Part shown: in pieces, positions 17,565 through 25,309 of the stretch
Position numbering within the stretch: position 1 is the first letter of the stretch
Layout of the letters: every line of letters begins with the position of its first letter
Assembly (NCBI GenBank): GCA_964579245.1
Contig: CAZOFY010000005.1
Span: 8,126 to 72,125, forward strand
Source of the DNA: Firm-13 sp964579245
GTDB lineage: Bacteria; Bacillota; Clostridia; Saccharofermentanales; Saccharofermentanaceae
Reading direction: 5' to 3'
Length of the DNA stretch: 64,000 nucleotides
Translations under genes and position numbers: made by a program
The notes under the pieces: model-generated
What the model was told of the DNA's origin: nothing
Seen by the model: only the letters and a program-made list of their open reading frames with translations
Database searches by the model: none

Positions 17565-18890
17565 TTACGTGGTGAATCTCGTGTCGTAAACACGCTTCAT
17601 CTTTCCCTCGGATCGAGGAAGGCTCCTCGGCTCGCAAAGCGTGATTCGCGCGTGAACGCCTGTGACCGACGCAATATCATCAGCGATCTTCTTCTCGATC
17701 CGCTCGATGTCCGCGATTGAATCCGAGAAAAACGCTCCTGTCATCTCGATCTTGACCGTCATACGGTCGAGATTGTTGACGCGATCAACGTTGATGATGT
17801 AATGCGGCTCAACCTCACTATAGGTCAGCATGACTGCCTCGATTTGCGACGGGAAGACATTGACTCCGCGTATGATCATCATATCGTCCGCGCGGCCCGT
17901 TACCTTCTCCATCCGGGGTGTTGTGCGTCCGCACTCACATTTGTCATAGAAAATTCTTGTCAGATCATGCGTGTTATAGCGAAGAAGGGGTGTACCCTCC
18001 TTCGTGACCGATGAGAACACCAGCTCGCCGAGCTCGCCCTCCGGCAGAGGCTTCCCTGTCTCGGGATCCACTACCTCAGGCAGGAAATGATCGACCTCCA
18101 GATGAAGAAGGTCTGAGTGCGAGCAGCTGCAGCCAACGCCGGGCCCGCAGATCTCGGACAGGCCATAAATATCGAACGCGCGCAAATGCATCTTCGACTC
18201 GATCTGATCCCGCATCTCCTTTGTCCACGGCTCTGCGCCGAAAATGCCGGACTTCAACTGGATCTCATCCGGTCCGACACCCATTTTGTCCATTTCATCC
18301 GCAATATGCAGCATATAGGACGGTGTGCAAAGTATGACCGAAGGCTTCCACTCTCGGAGGATCTGAATCTGCCTGGGTGTATTTCCGCCCGACACGGGAA
18401 TTACGGTAGCGCCAAGAGGATCACAGGCGTAATGCGGTCCTAATCCGCCGGTGAATAATCCGTAACCGTATGCGACATGAACGAGGTCACCCTTGGCGAC
18501 ACCGCTTCTTGCCATCGAGCGGCAAAGGCATTCCGTCCAGAGGGCAACATCATTTCTGGTATAACCGACAACCTTCATGCGCCCCGTCGTACCCGAAGAG
18601 GAGTGAATACGCGCGATCTGTTCGCGAGGTACGGCAAACATTCCAAACGGATAATTATCACGGAAGTCAAACTTATCCGTGAAAGGAAGCTTATACAGAT
18701 CTCCGATGTCTTTGATGTCACCCGGCTCCACACCGGCCGCTTTCATTTTCGCCGAATAATACGGCACGTTCTCATACATGTAATGCACACACTTGATAAG
18801 ACGTTCGCTTTGCAGCTCCCGCATCTTTTCCGGGGCCATACATTCGACCTCAGGGTTCCAGATATACGTCGCAATTTCCTTCCTCGCCAT
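17565..18890 (-). CDS. paaK: Phenylacetate-CoA ligase family protein
   Basis: ANL-superfamily adenylating enzyme expected to make an aryl-acetyl-CoA from the acid, ATP and CoA. The 441 residues include HSSSGTTGRMKVVGYT (phosphate-binding loop), GLGPHYACDPLGATVIPVSGGN, FDIYGLSEICGPGVG, LRYNTHDLTR and TGRADDMMIIRGVNVFPSQIE. The start at 18888-18890 was chosen because GAAGGA lies at good distance; another ATG two codons upstream is possible. It directly follows a Phe-type T-box. In anaerobes this family pairs with indolepyruvate ferredoxin oxidoreductase, either degrading aromatic amino acids or assimilating aryl acetates; no ior genes are in the window. The exact substrate is inferred. Confidence 0.88.
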   Translation of the reverse strand: MARKEIATYIWNPEVECMAPEKMRELQSERLIKCVHYMYENVPYYSAKMKAAGVEPGDIKDIGDLYKLPFTDKFDFRDNYPFGMFAVPREQIARIHSSSGTTGRMKVVGYTRNDVALWTECLCRSMARSGVAKGDLVHVAYGYGLFTGGLGPHYACDPLGATVIPVSGGNTPRQIQILREWKPSVILCTPSYMLHIADEMDKMGVGPDEIQLKSGIFGAEPWTKEMRDQIESKMHLRAFDIYGLSEICGPGVGCSCSHSDLLHLEVDHFLPEVVDPETGKPLPEGELGELVFSSVTKEGTPLLRYNTHDLTRIFYDKCECGRTTPRMEKVTGRADDMMIIRGVNVFPSQIEAVMLTYSEVEPHYIINVDRVNNLDRMTVKIEMTGAFFSDSIADIERIEKKIADDIASVTGVHARITLCEPRSLPRSEGKMKRVYDTRFTT

Positions 18891-18932
18891 ACCCATTCCT
18901 TCCCTTCTCCTACCTGATTTATTGAGCCCGTA

Positions 18933-18977
18933 ATAAAAAACGCCCGCCGCGATGCCGATTAACGGCAAAGCGACGGG
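18933..18977 (-). terminator. T-box attenuator terminator
   Basis: Minus strand CCCGTCGC...GCGGCGGG with inner TGCCG/CGGCA stem, followed by a run of six Ts. Mutually exclusive with the T-box antiterminator just upstream. Confidence 0.88.
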
Positions 18978-19255
18978 ACGGATCAATCCGTGGTACCACC
19001 CATCTTAGCCTCCCCTTCATCTTTGTCGAAGAAGCTCTCATTACCGAATGCGGCGACCAAATTGTCGCATACATCCGTGTTCCGTTAACGGTGAACCTCC
19101 GTATCCGCCTACAGACCCACATTCGCGGGCGTTCAGCCGATCTGCTCGGGAGTGAACTTCGCGTAGGCTTCCCTCATCGAAAGGCTCTCAATCTGTGACC
19201 CTTCGTCCCTGTTTGAAAACACCCGGCTACTCTTCTCCGTCATCGCATGTTGTTA
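18933..19255 (-). promoter_or_regulatory. T-box leader, probable phenylalanine specifier
   Basis: Minus-strand leader between promoter and the paaK-like gene. Seen: Stem I start GACGGAGAAGAGTA, the distal AGAG element, a specifier context GAAGTTCACTC with TTC (Phe) at 19154-19156, and the conserved T-box core GGGTGGTACCACG (18989-19001) whose TGGT would pair with a tRNA ACCA end. A terminator follows at 18942-18977 with a T-run at 18935-18940. The arrangement matches class I transcription-attenuation T-boxes: uncharged tRNA-Phe would stabilise the antiterminator. The Phe assignment rests on the position of TTC in the specifier loop and is inference. Confidence 0.88.
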
Positions 19256-19280
19256 TATACGCATTAAGCGATTACCGATT

Positions 19281-19309
19281 ATTGTACGTTCACGAAAAGA
19301 ATATGTCAA
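19281..19309 (-). promoter_or_regulatory. Consensus promoter for the T-box/paaK transcript
   Basis: Minus strand TTGACA (19304-19309), 17-bp spacer, TACAAT (19281-19286), about 30 bp before the start of T-box Stem I. Confidence 0.82.
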
Positions 19310-19313
19310 CACA

Positions 19314-19690
19314 GGATGATATTTTAAACCTCGCCGGCGTCCACGACTCGATTCTTTTTTCGAAAAGGCACAACAGGGCGATTCAACGCATCCAGAAGTG
19401 CTTTCACCGGTCTCTCCTCCAAAAAAGACAAGGACAGATTTGTATACTGTGTCCAAAAAAACATATGCGGGAGAAGTTCGGTTAATCGAGGACAAACAGA
19501 TCCGGTTCGCCAATCATCGCGATTGTGATTTGCAGCGTCTTCTTTTTGCCTGAGTCATCCTTGCTAAATTGAGTCAACGTTCTGGGGTCAGTTCAAGTCC
19601 AGGGAGGCAGCGTCGGGCGCGCAAGAAAGAGCACCCCCTGCGTATCGACTTCCTGGGTGAGACACAGAAGCCACTCGTCAATGTCTCGGG
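19314..19690. other. Intergenic, no supported gene
   Basis: Between the T-box promoter and the hairpin array I see no gene that I can support. A short plus-strand open stretch near 19463-19552 ends in TGA and has coding-like composition (GEVRLIEDKQIRF), but it has no start site or recognisable family; it could be the tail of a lost gene. Confidence 0.4.
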
Positions 19691-19694
19691 CCGG

Positions 19695-20050
19695 CGCACC
19701 TACTCAAATGCGCTTATCTGCCGATTGAGTAGGTTTGTCATTGATAAAAAACCCGCGTTGGGAGGCCATCGCACCTACTCAAATGCTCTAATCTGCCGAT
19801 TGAGTAGGTTTGTCATTGATAANNNNNNNNNNNNNNNNNNNNNNNNNNNNNNNNNNNNNNNNNNNNNNNNNNNNNNNNNNNNNNNNNNNNNNNNNNNNNN
19901 NNNNNNNNNNNNNNNNNNNNNNATCGCACCTACTCAAATGCTCTAATCTGCCGATTGAGTAGGTTTGTCATTGATAAAAAATCCGCGCCGGGGAGTCGGC
20001 GCACCTACCAAAATGCGCTCAACTGCCGATTGAGTAGGTTTGTCATTGAC
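19695..20050 (+). repeat. 75-bp tandem hairpin array (locus C), interrupted by assembly gap
   Basis: Four visible units, two on each side of a run of Ns, with exact 75-bp spacing (CTC of the left arm at 19703, 19778, then 19933; last unit at 20008 with CCAAAA). Each unit has left arm CCTACTCAAATG, a short loop and right arm GATTGAGTAGG, then the tail TTTGTCATTGATAAA. The same arm-loop-arm-tail plan with AGTAGGTnnnTCATTGA occurs at 74-bp spacing in elements A (47.9 kb) and B (63.1 kb). No open frame runs through it. The true copy number is unknown because of the gap. Confidence 0.88.
19823..19922. other. Assembly gap (100 Ns)
   Basis: Exactly 100 Ns, the usual placeholder for a gap of unknown size. 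It lies inside the 75-bp array, so collapse of the repeat during assembly is the likely cause. Confidence 0.98.
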
Positions 20051-20090
20051 AACATGCTAAAGTGTCAAGTTATTTGATGAATATGCCGTC

Positions 20091-20232
20091 GCGAATTGAG
20101 CTCGCTGGCCGCGCAAATGGTGAGCGCAGTGAATTGAGCTCGCTGGCCGCGCAAATGGTGAGCGCCGCGAATTGAGCTCGCTGGCCGCGCAAATGGTGAG
20201 CGCAGCGAATTGAGAACGCTGGCCGCGCAAAT
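20091..20232 (+). repeat. 38-bp tandem repeat, 3.7 copies
   Basis: Units start at 20091, 20129, 20167 and 20205 (38 bp each, nearly identical), core GAGCTCGCTGGCCGCGCAAA followed by TGGTGAGCGC. The period is not a multiple of three and no translated frame looks like a protein. It begins 40 bp after the 75-bp array and ends before the anti-sigma terminator. Element B has a different 38-bp tandem repeat with a loosely similar core (CCGCG, AA, GGTG). Confidence 0.88.
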
Positions 20233-20294
20233 CACACAAATCCTTCGGTCAATTGGAGTTTGTCTTCCGGTCCGAGAAAAATAGCTGAGAAGCG

Positions 20295-20320
20295 AAAAAA
20301 GCGGCCTCGAAAGGCCGCTC
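20295..20320 (-). terminator. Intrinsic terminator of the sigma/anti-sigma operon
   Basis: Minus strand GCGGCC TTTCGA GGCCGC followed by six Ts, 21 bp after the anti-sigma stop. Confidence 0.88.
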
Positions 20321-20340
20321 GTAAACCGAAATCTTCGAAC

Positions 20341-21639
20341 TTAGTAGAATCGGAAACCGATCTCATCTGTTTCTTTCTCAAACAAATACGGATTCGGAAG
20401 AATATTGTTAATGAATTGTACTTCTCTTAAATCGATGGATTCGTAGTATGTTATACCTGTGAGTTGGATCTTTCCGTCGCTAATGCCAATACGTATATCG
20501 CCTTGTAGTCCATCGGCACTCTCGTTCAGCAGGGTATCAACATCGAAAGACCAGCTGTCTTCTGCCTGTAGAATGATCCCCGGGAAAATCCCTTTGTTCT
20601 TCATCGGCGTCCCGATTGAATAGCTCTTCAGGCTAAAACCCTGTGCTTCAAGCTCCTGAAACCCTGAAATATACTTTTCCTTCAGAAGTCGGGTGAATTC
20701 TTCAAGCCCGAGGTTCCTGTACTGATCCAGTTTTGCGTTATTTCTCGCATCTTGATCCTGTTGATCTTTCCTCATGATTGCATAAATTTCTTCCGGAATA
20801 AATCCCGCGTTGCTATCCCAGACCGGTCCGGAAGCGCGGCCGCTGCGTGTAGGAATATAGTAGGCCTCTCCATTTATTGCGACACATTCCATATACGTAA
20901 AATCGGTATTCGGGAGCTCGCTATTGAGTGTAAGAACAGTGATCTCTTCATCCGTTTCTTCGCCTGCCAAGGCTGCCGCCTCAGCGAAAATATGCTTTGG
21001 AATCGGTGTAGAACTTCCACCTCTAGCATTTTCGAGAATAACCTCTGCCCAGATTTTCGCGTCCCTGCCTTCTGCCGAGTAATCAGTGTAAGCTCCCAGA
21101 TCTTGCCAGCTTGAGACGTAATACATCGCGCCGCCGATTTTCGCCGTATAGTAATTCGAGAAATCGATCGCCCACGAGTCATCCGTCGCCACCGTCACAT
21201 TTTCATACAAACCCTCTACGTCAACATATGTGAAGGCGCCCTCATAGTCCTTGTTTTTCAAGCACTCCAGAAATGCCCTTACCGTAAGTGCATCATCAAG
21301 GTTCGAGTACGCGTATCCCTCTCCCCGGACGTCATTATAGCCGAGAATTCCCAGCCCGCTCAAAGGCAGGATACAGAGCACGCAGACGATCGAGATCAAC
21401 CACCTGCGCCGAATCTTCCGGAAACCCTTCTTGAACGTCATCTCCTTGGCAAGCTCTCCCGTTCTCTCCTTGTCCTGCTTTGTCTCCGCCGCGACCGCCG
21501 GATCCTTCATCATCGCAAGGTCCCTCCGGCATGACGCACAAGACGCTACATGCTCCTCGACCTCCGCCTTTGTCGCATCCGAGCAATCCCCCGCCGCTAT
21601 TAACGGCAACAAATCCTTCGCTACATCACAAGTAATCAT
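20341..21639 (-). CDS. Anti-sigma factor, zf-HC2 type, with large extracytoplasmic domain
   Basis: Predicted membrane-anchored inhibitor of the ECF sigma factor encoded just upstream. The first 40 residues hold a zinc-binding anti-sigma domain: MITCDVAKDLLPL and EEHVASCASCRRDL (H-x3-C-x2-C). A basic stretch (RKIRRR) leads into one membrane helix at about residues 79-99 (LISIVCVLCILPLSGLGIL). The remaining 330 residues are outside the cell and of no family I recognise; they probably sense an envelope signal. The ATG overlaps the sigma factor stop (ATGA), giving stoichiometric translation. A terminator follows the stop. Confidence 0.87.
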   Translation of the reverse strand: MITCDVAKDLLPLIAAGDCSDATKAEVEEHVASCASCRRDLAMMKDPAVAAETKQDKERTGELAKEMTFKKGFRKIRRRWLISIVCVLCILPLSGLGILGYNDVRGEGYAYSNLDDALTVRAFLECLKNKDYEGAFTYVDVEGLYENVTVATDDSWAIDFSNYYTAKIGGAMYYVSSWQDLGAYTDYSAEGRDAKIWAEVILENARGGSSTPIPKHIFAEAAALAGEETDEEITVLTLNSELPNTDFTYMECVAINGEAYYIPTRSGRASGPVWDSNAGFIPEEIYAIMRKDQQDQDARNNAKLDQYRNLGLEEFTRLLKEKYISGFQELEAQGFSLKSYSIGTPMKNKGIFPGIILQAEDSWSFDVDTLLNESADGLQGDIRIGISDGKIQLTGITYYESIDLREVQFINNILPNPYLFEKETDEIGFRFY

Positions 21640-22118
21640 TCTTCTCCTCCAATCCTTTCCTTAAGCTTCACTTTTCCGCGGAAAAACGTCACCTTGGCCC
21701 AGCTCTCACTTTTCGCGAAAAGTGCCGCGATTTCCGAGAATGGCAATTGCCCATAAATCCGCAGGATTACCACATCGCGGTAAGGAGTCTCAAGCCCGCA
21801 CAGCGCGCGCACTGCCCGTCCGGTCTCCTCCCTGCGGCAAACCTCTTCGTCCATCGCACAATCGCAGGGAACCTCATCCGTATCCTCGTCGGCAAACATA
21901 CGTGAGCGTCGACACTCACGAAACCATTCGTTCTTCCCGATTTGGCACAGCCAGGTAAACAGGCTACTGCGCCCCTCGAATTGCCCGATGTGTAGAAATG
22001 CCTGATAGAATGTCTGCTGCGTCAGCTCCTCCGCGACAGACGTGTTCCTTGAAAGCGCCAGAAGAAACCGGTAGACACGGCGGGCGTAGGTGCTATAGAT
22101 TTCCTCGAATTCTGCCAC
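21636..22118 (-). CDS. ECF-type sigma factor
   Basis: Sigma-70 family group 4 factor of 160 residues that directs RNA polymerase to a small regulon. Region 2 is seen as EIYSTYARRVYRFLLAL...AEELTQQTFYQAF...FTWLCQIGKNEW, and region 4 as YRDVVILRIYGQLPFSEIAALFAKSESWAKVTFFRGKVKLK. The linker between is short and acidic and contains a CDC. The start is GTG (22116-22118) with AGGAGGA upstream; no ATG fits. It is translationally coupled to its anti-sigma factor. Such pairs usually autoregulate. Confidence 0.92.
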   Translation of the reverse strand: MAEFEEIYSTYARRVYRFLLALSRNTSVAEELTQQTFYQAFLHIGQFEGRSSLFTWLCQIGKNEWFRECRRSRMFADEDTDEVPCDCAMDEEVCRREETGRAVRALCGLETPYRDVVILRIYGQLPFSEIAALFAKSESWAKVTFFRGKVKLKERIGGEE

Positions 22119-22166
22119 GTGCGGTCCTCCTCATTTTGCTTTACACACGTTTGATGTGAAAACAAA

Positions 22167-22178
22167 GGAAAGGTTACA
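22167..22178 (-). promoter_or_regulatory. Candidate ECF -35 element upstream of the sigma gene
   Basis: Minus strand TGTAACCTTTCC, resembling the AAC-containing -35 elements of ECF promoters. The matching -10 is unclear (CGTG occurs slightly too far downstream). Proposed as an autoregulatory site. Confidence 0.35.
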
Positions 22179-22334
22179 AGGATTGGTATTTAATTTTAAA
22201 AAATTTCTTCGGGGGTAGATAAGTTCAGTATACCGCAACAAGAAATAAACCCGCAGTTTCACTTGAATTGAAACGCGGACGATAGAAATCATTGTTCTCA
22301 ACAGGAATCACCTTGCCGGCAACAGAACGCTCCC

Positions 22335-22778
22335 TCAGTGAAGCAATCCTCCGGTGCTCTTCATTCGATCATAGTTTTCGAGTAGCTGCTCCGCAAGAGG
22401 AGTCGAGAAAACATATTCAACTTGACCCGAAGTGTCGGGATTATAATAGGAAGCATCGTCGATTTTTACGGACAGCTTATGCTCCCCCTTCAGTGACAAC
22501 GCAATATGGTTGAGAGCCTCTTCATCCCGAAAGGGAATATATACTAGAGTATTCGCTCCATTCTGACACTGCAGGCAATCTTTTGTCAGAAAAACAGAAC
22601 CGATGAACGACCTCTTCTTGAGCCCGAAAAATTTGCCGGGAGCTCGATAGTTGCGAAACGTTATCGAAGACCGGACACCTTCATCTTCAAGCAGAATGTC
22701 CTGACGCTTTATCTCTTCTCTTACTTTTCCCGGAATCTCCCCGAAACCGAACAGATCGTACAATAAAGCCTTTGCCAT
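22335..22778 (-). CDS. Uncharacterised 147-residue protein
   Basis: I do not recognise a family. The protein is soluble, mixed alpha/beta in appearance, with aromatic-rich segments (KALLYDLFGFGEIPG at the start, SFIGSVFLTKDCLQCQNG in the middle, DASYYNPDTSGQVEYVFSTP near the end). One CLQC pair could bind metal or be redox-active. The beta-rich middle (YRAPGKFFGLKKRSFIGSVFL) resembles a PH-like or lipid-binding barrel, but this is weak. I chose the ATG at 22776-22778 after AAGGGAGTTAACGTT; an upstream in-frame ATG lacks a ribosome site. It follows the cytidylate-kinase-like gene after 105 bp. Confidence 0.6.
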   Translation of the reverse strand: MAKALLYDLFGFGEIPGKVREEIKRQDILLEDEGVRSSITFRNYRAPGKFFGLKKRSFIGSVFLTKDCLQCQNGANTLVYIPFRDEEALNHIALSLKGEHKLSVKIDDASYYNPDTSGQVEYVFSTPLAEQLLENYDRMKSTGGLLH

Positions 22779-22883
22779 AACGTTAACTCCCTTTTCACAT
22801 ATTTCATCGATTCTTTTCACCGGCCCGGCCGGTCACGTATTGAAAGACATTCCGATGTGTTTAATATTCTATGCGGTTTCGAC

Positions 22884-23537
22884 TTATTGTCTCAGCGAAG
22901 CGGTTACTTCCTCCACTGTACTTGCCAGCACAGAATTCACATCGATTGCCGCTATACTTGATGCTACATCAATCGTCTTCTTATCCAGGAGCTCCGTTGC
23001 TTCCAGTATCCATTTGCAGGCAATGTCCGCCGGAATCTGACTCGTATCGATTGACAGGCTGAACATGTCAGCTTCTGTATGCTTGTGATTGTAGAATGTC
23101 TGCAGGAAGATCTTACTTATACGATCGTTCTTACTGACCATCGCCACTGCCTCTTCGCGGGAATTCATCCCCCGGTCTTGCATGATGTTATCCACCCTTC
23201 TCTCAAATGGTGCGTGGATGCAGACATGAAGGACATCGCAAAAATCCTTCAGAACGATAAATCCGCCTCGGCCGACTATGACACTGTTATCTTCTCTGGC
23301 GAATGCCCGGATGGTCTGGTTCAGCATCGAAATAATTTCCGTCTTGCCCTGATCATACCGGTTCCATATGCTCTGATCTGAATTGCATACATACTTAAAG
23401 GTCACTAAGCCATATTGGTCAAGCACTTTCTCTATATCGCTTTTATCAATGAATAAGTATCCAAGAGATTGTGCAACTTTCTCACTGATCACATCTCCGC
23501 CGCTTCCAAACTCGCGCGAAATCGTAATAACAGGCAT
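22884..23537 (-). CDS. Cytidylate kinase-like family protein
   Basis: P-loop NTPase of the cytidylate-kinase-like group, common in gut Clostridia and of unproved substrate. Residues 1-40 show the signature ITISREFGSGGDVISEKVAQ then LFIDKSDIEKVL. A second nucleotide-kinase-like block is SVIVGRGGFIVLKDFCDVLHVCIHAP followed by RRVDNIMQDRGMNSREEA (LID-like). It has 217 residues. The C-terminal 25 residues are alanine- and valine-rich and not conserved in my memory of the family. True CMP kinase is normally a separate gene (cmk), so this paralogue may act in signalling or nucleotide salvage. Confidence 0.8.
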   Translation of the reverse strand: MPVITISREFGSGGDVISEKVAQSLGYLFIDKSDIEKVLDQYGLVTFKYVCNSDQSIWNRYDQGKTEIISMLNQTIRAFAREDNSVIVGRGGFIVLKDFCDVLHVCIHAPFERRVDNIMQDRGMNSREEAVAMVSKNDRISKIFLQTFYNHKHTEADMFSLSIDTSQIPADIACKWILEATELLDKKTIDVASSIAAIDVNSVLASTVEEVTASLRQ

Positions 23538-23669
23538 ACGAACTCTCCTTTCTTATTTATGAAACATAACTACAAAACATTAATTATATTTTATCTTATT
23601 AAAATTTTATCAGAAATATATGGAGAAACTATTAATTTCATATGATCAGTCGTTTATAACGACTGTATG

Positions 23670-23803
23670 TGATTATTTACAGCCGAAAGGAATACGGTGA
23701 AAAAAACGTGCTGGAAATCGGGACGGGCTCCGGCTATCAGACCTCCATCCTCGCATATATTTCCAAACACGTCTCATGTCAAATTCATGCCTATGTGAAT
23801 TGA
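23670..23803 (+). pseudogene. Relic of a protein-L-isoaspartate O-methyltransferase gene
   Basis: In one plus-strand frame the sequence encodes EYGEKNVLEIGTGSGYQTSI and then LAYISKHVS before a stop. This matches the SAM-binding motif I of PCMT enzymes (VLEIGTGSGYQTAILA type). Nothing of the upstream 70 residues or the downstream 100 residues of the enzyme is visible. It is the only interpretable content in the 276-bp gap between the kinase-like gene and the MFS gene. Confidence 0.65.
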
Positions 23804-23813
23804 ATCTATCGTC

Positions 23814-25055
23814 TTATTGCTCTTGTTTTCTCGCGACTAGTGGCTTGATTAAAAGGACAGATATAACGGCAACAACGGCGGCAATCGACGCAATAACAAA
23901 CGCGGGAAACATCAAATTGATATCCGTTGCCGCAATATTCTTATAATAGCCGGCAATGTATGATGCAACGACTGCACCGATTCCGAATCCTATCAAGACA
24001 ATTCCGTAATTCGTAGCGTTGTATTTCGCGCCAAAGAGATCCGCCGTAAAGGCCGGGAATGTGCTTAAGAACCCGCCGTAAGCAAAACCAATGCAGGCAA
24101 TCAGAACATAAACCAGGTAGCCGGTGGCAATATTAACACACAGGGACAATACCGCAGTCAATCCAAGGAGTAATACCACAGTTCTCTTTCGACCTAGTTT
24201 ATCCGATACAAATCCCCAGAAGAGTCTGCCGAAAGAATTGAACATTGTGATGGCAAACACTCCTACTGTCGCGGTTTCTGCGAGTCCGCGAGCTACGGCA
24301 ATCGGCTTGGCAAATCCGATCATCATGAGTCCACCCATACAGGCAAGCATCAGGGAGAATGTCAGCAAATAGAATTGCGGAGTCTTCAGAACCTCGGACG
24401 GCTTCATGGCCAAGGCAGCTGCCGCAGGGTTTTTATTGACCCAACCCTCCGGAGCATAATTCGCGGGAGGGTTCTTGATAAACCAACCGCCGACAGAGCA
24501 TACAACGATAAAGATCAACGCAAGGATCCGGAAGGATGCCAATTCCCCTTGTCCGGGAATTCCATTGCCGAAATTTTTAATAATCGACTCAACGATTGGC
24601 GTAAACACAACGCCTCCAAATCCAAGGGCTGATACGATAACGCCCGTGATGAGACCTCTCTTATCGGGATACCATTTCTGTGCGCAAGCAATGGTTGTGG
24701 AGTAAATAAATCCCATTCCCAAGCCGCCTAATACTCCGTATGTGACCCAGAGAAGCCAAGGCAAAGCGGCTGACGCAAATGATGCAAAGAAAAAACCAAT
24801 AGCGAGAATGACGCCGCCGATGATAACGGTCAATCTCGGCCCAATCTTGTCTTGTAATTTACCGCCGATCGTACTGCCGACACTTAATACCGCCAAAAGT
24901 ATCGAGAAGGTAAGGGCCGCGTTGGCATTATTTCCTGCAAAAAGGCTCTCCGCGATACCTGCCTGGAAAACACTCCAGATATACGCGGTACCGAGGCACA
25001 ATTGGATCGAAATCGCGGCGATGACAGGGATGACACGGTTGTGTTCTTGCTTCAT
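23814..25055 (-). CDS. MFS transporter, oxalate/formate antiporter (OFA) family
   Basis: Twelve-helix major facilitator, 413 residues, with the OFA-family profile: LCLGTAYIWSVFQAGI in helix 1, GGKLQDKIGPRLTVIIGG in the loop 2-3 motif A region, and GLGMGFIYSTTIACAQKWYPDKRG around helix 4/5. GLITGVIVSALGFGG and LFWGFVSDKLGRKRTVV are further landmarks. OFA members exchange small carboxylates across the membrane; the substrate here cannot be told. The start at 25053-25055 follows AGAGGGAGAGAAAAA; the upstream extension is not membrane-protein-like and lacks a ribosome site. The stop lies ten bases from the PCMT relic. Confidence 0.87.
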   Translation of the reverse strand: MKQEHNRVIPVIAAISIQLCLGTAYIWSVFQAGIAESLFAGNNANAALTFSILLAVLSVGSTIGGKLQDKIGPRLTVIIGGVILAIGFFFASFASAALPWLLWVTYGVLGGLGMGFIYSTTIACAQKWYPDKRGLITGVIVSALGFGGVVFTPIVESIIKNFGNGIPGQGELASFRILALIFIVVCSVGGWFIKNPPANYAPEGWVNKNPAAAALAMKPSEVLKTPQFYLLTFSLMLACMGGLMMIGFAKPIAVARGLAETATVGVFAITMFNSFGRLFWGFVSDKLGRKRTVVLLLGLTAVLSLCVNIATGYLVYVLIACIGFAYGGFLSTFPAFTADLFGAKYNATNYGIVLIGFGIGAVVASYIAGYYKNIAATDINLMFPAFVIASIAAVVAVISVLLIKPLVARKQEQ

Positions 25056-25309
25056 TTTTTCTCTCCCTCTGCGGTTTGAAACGTACGCTCTACAATACTG
25101 ATTACAGAATAAAAAAAGAGTATGTGTCATCGAAACACGCACTCCCTTTAACCTCAATCCGCGACACCTTAAATATGTCAGTTTTCGCTATGTTATTCTT
25201 CGCGTTTCCGTACCATTTTCAGAAATATCGCTAAATCACTTAAAATCTAAAGATTCCGTGTGCAATTCACGGCCTTTTCCCAGTCGAATCCAAGTGGCTT
25301 TGTTCCTAT

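Noticed and set aside
19573..19610. Possible tRNA T-arm (GTTCAAGTCC)
   Set aside because: No acceptor or anticodon stem can be folded around it.
19569..20050. Possible CRISPR array at the 75-bp repeats
   Set aside because: Units repeat as a whole with no unique spacers between constant direct repeats; no cas genes are in the window.
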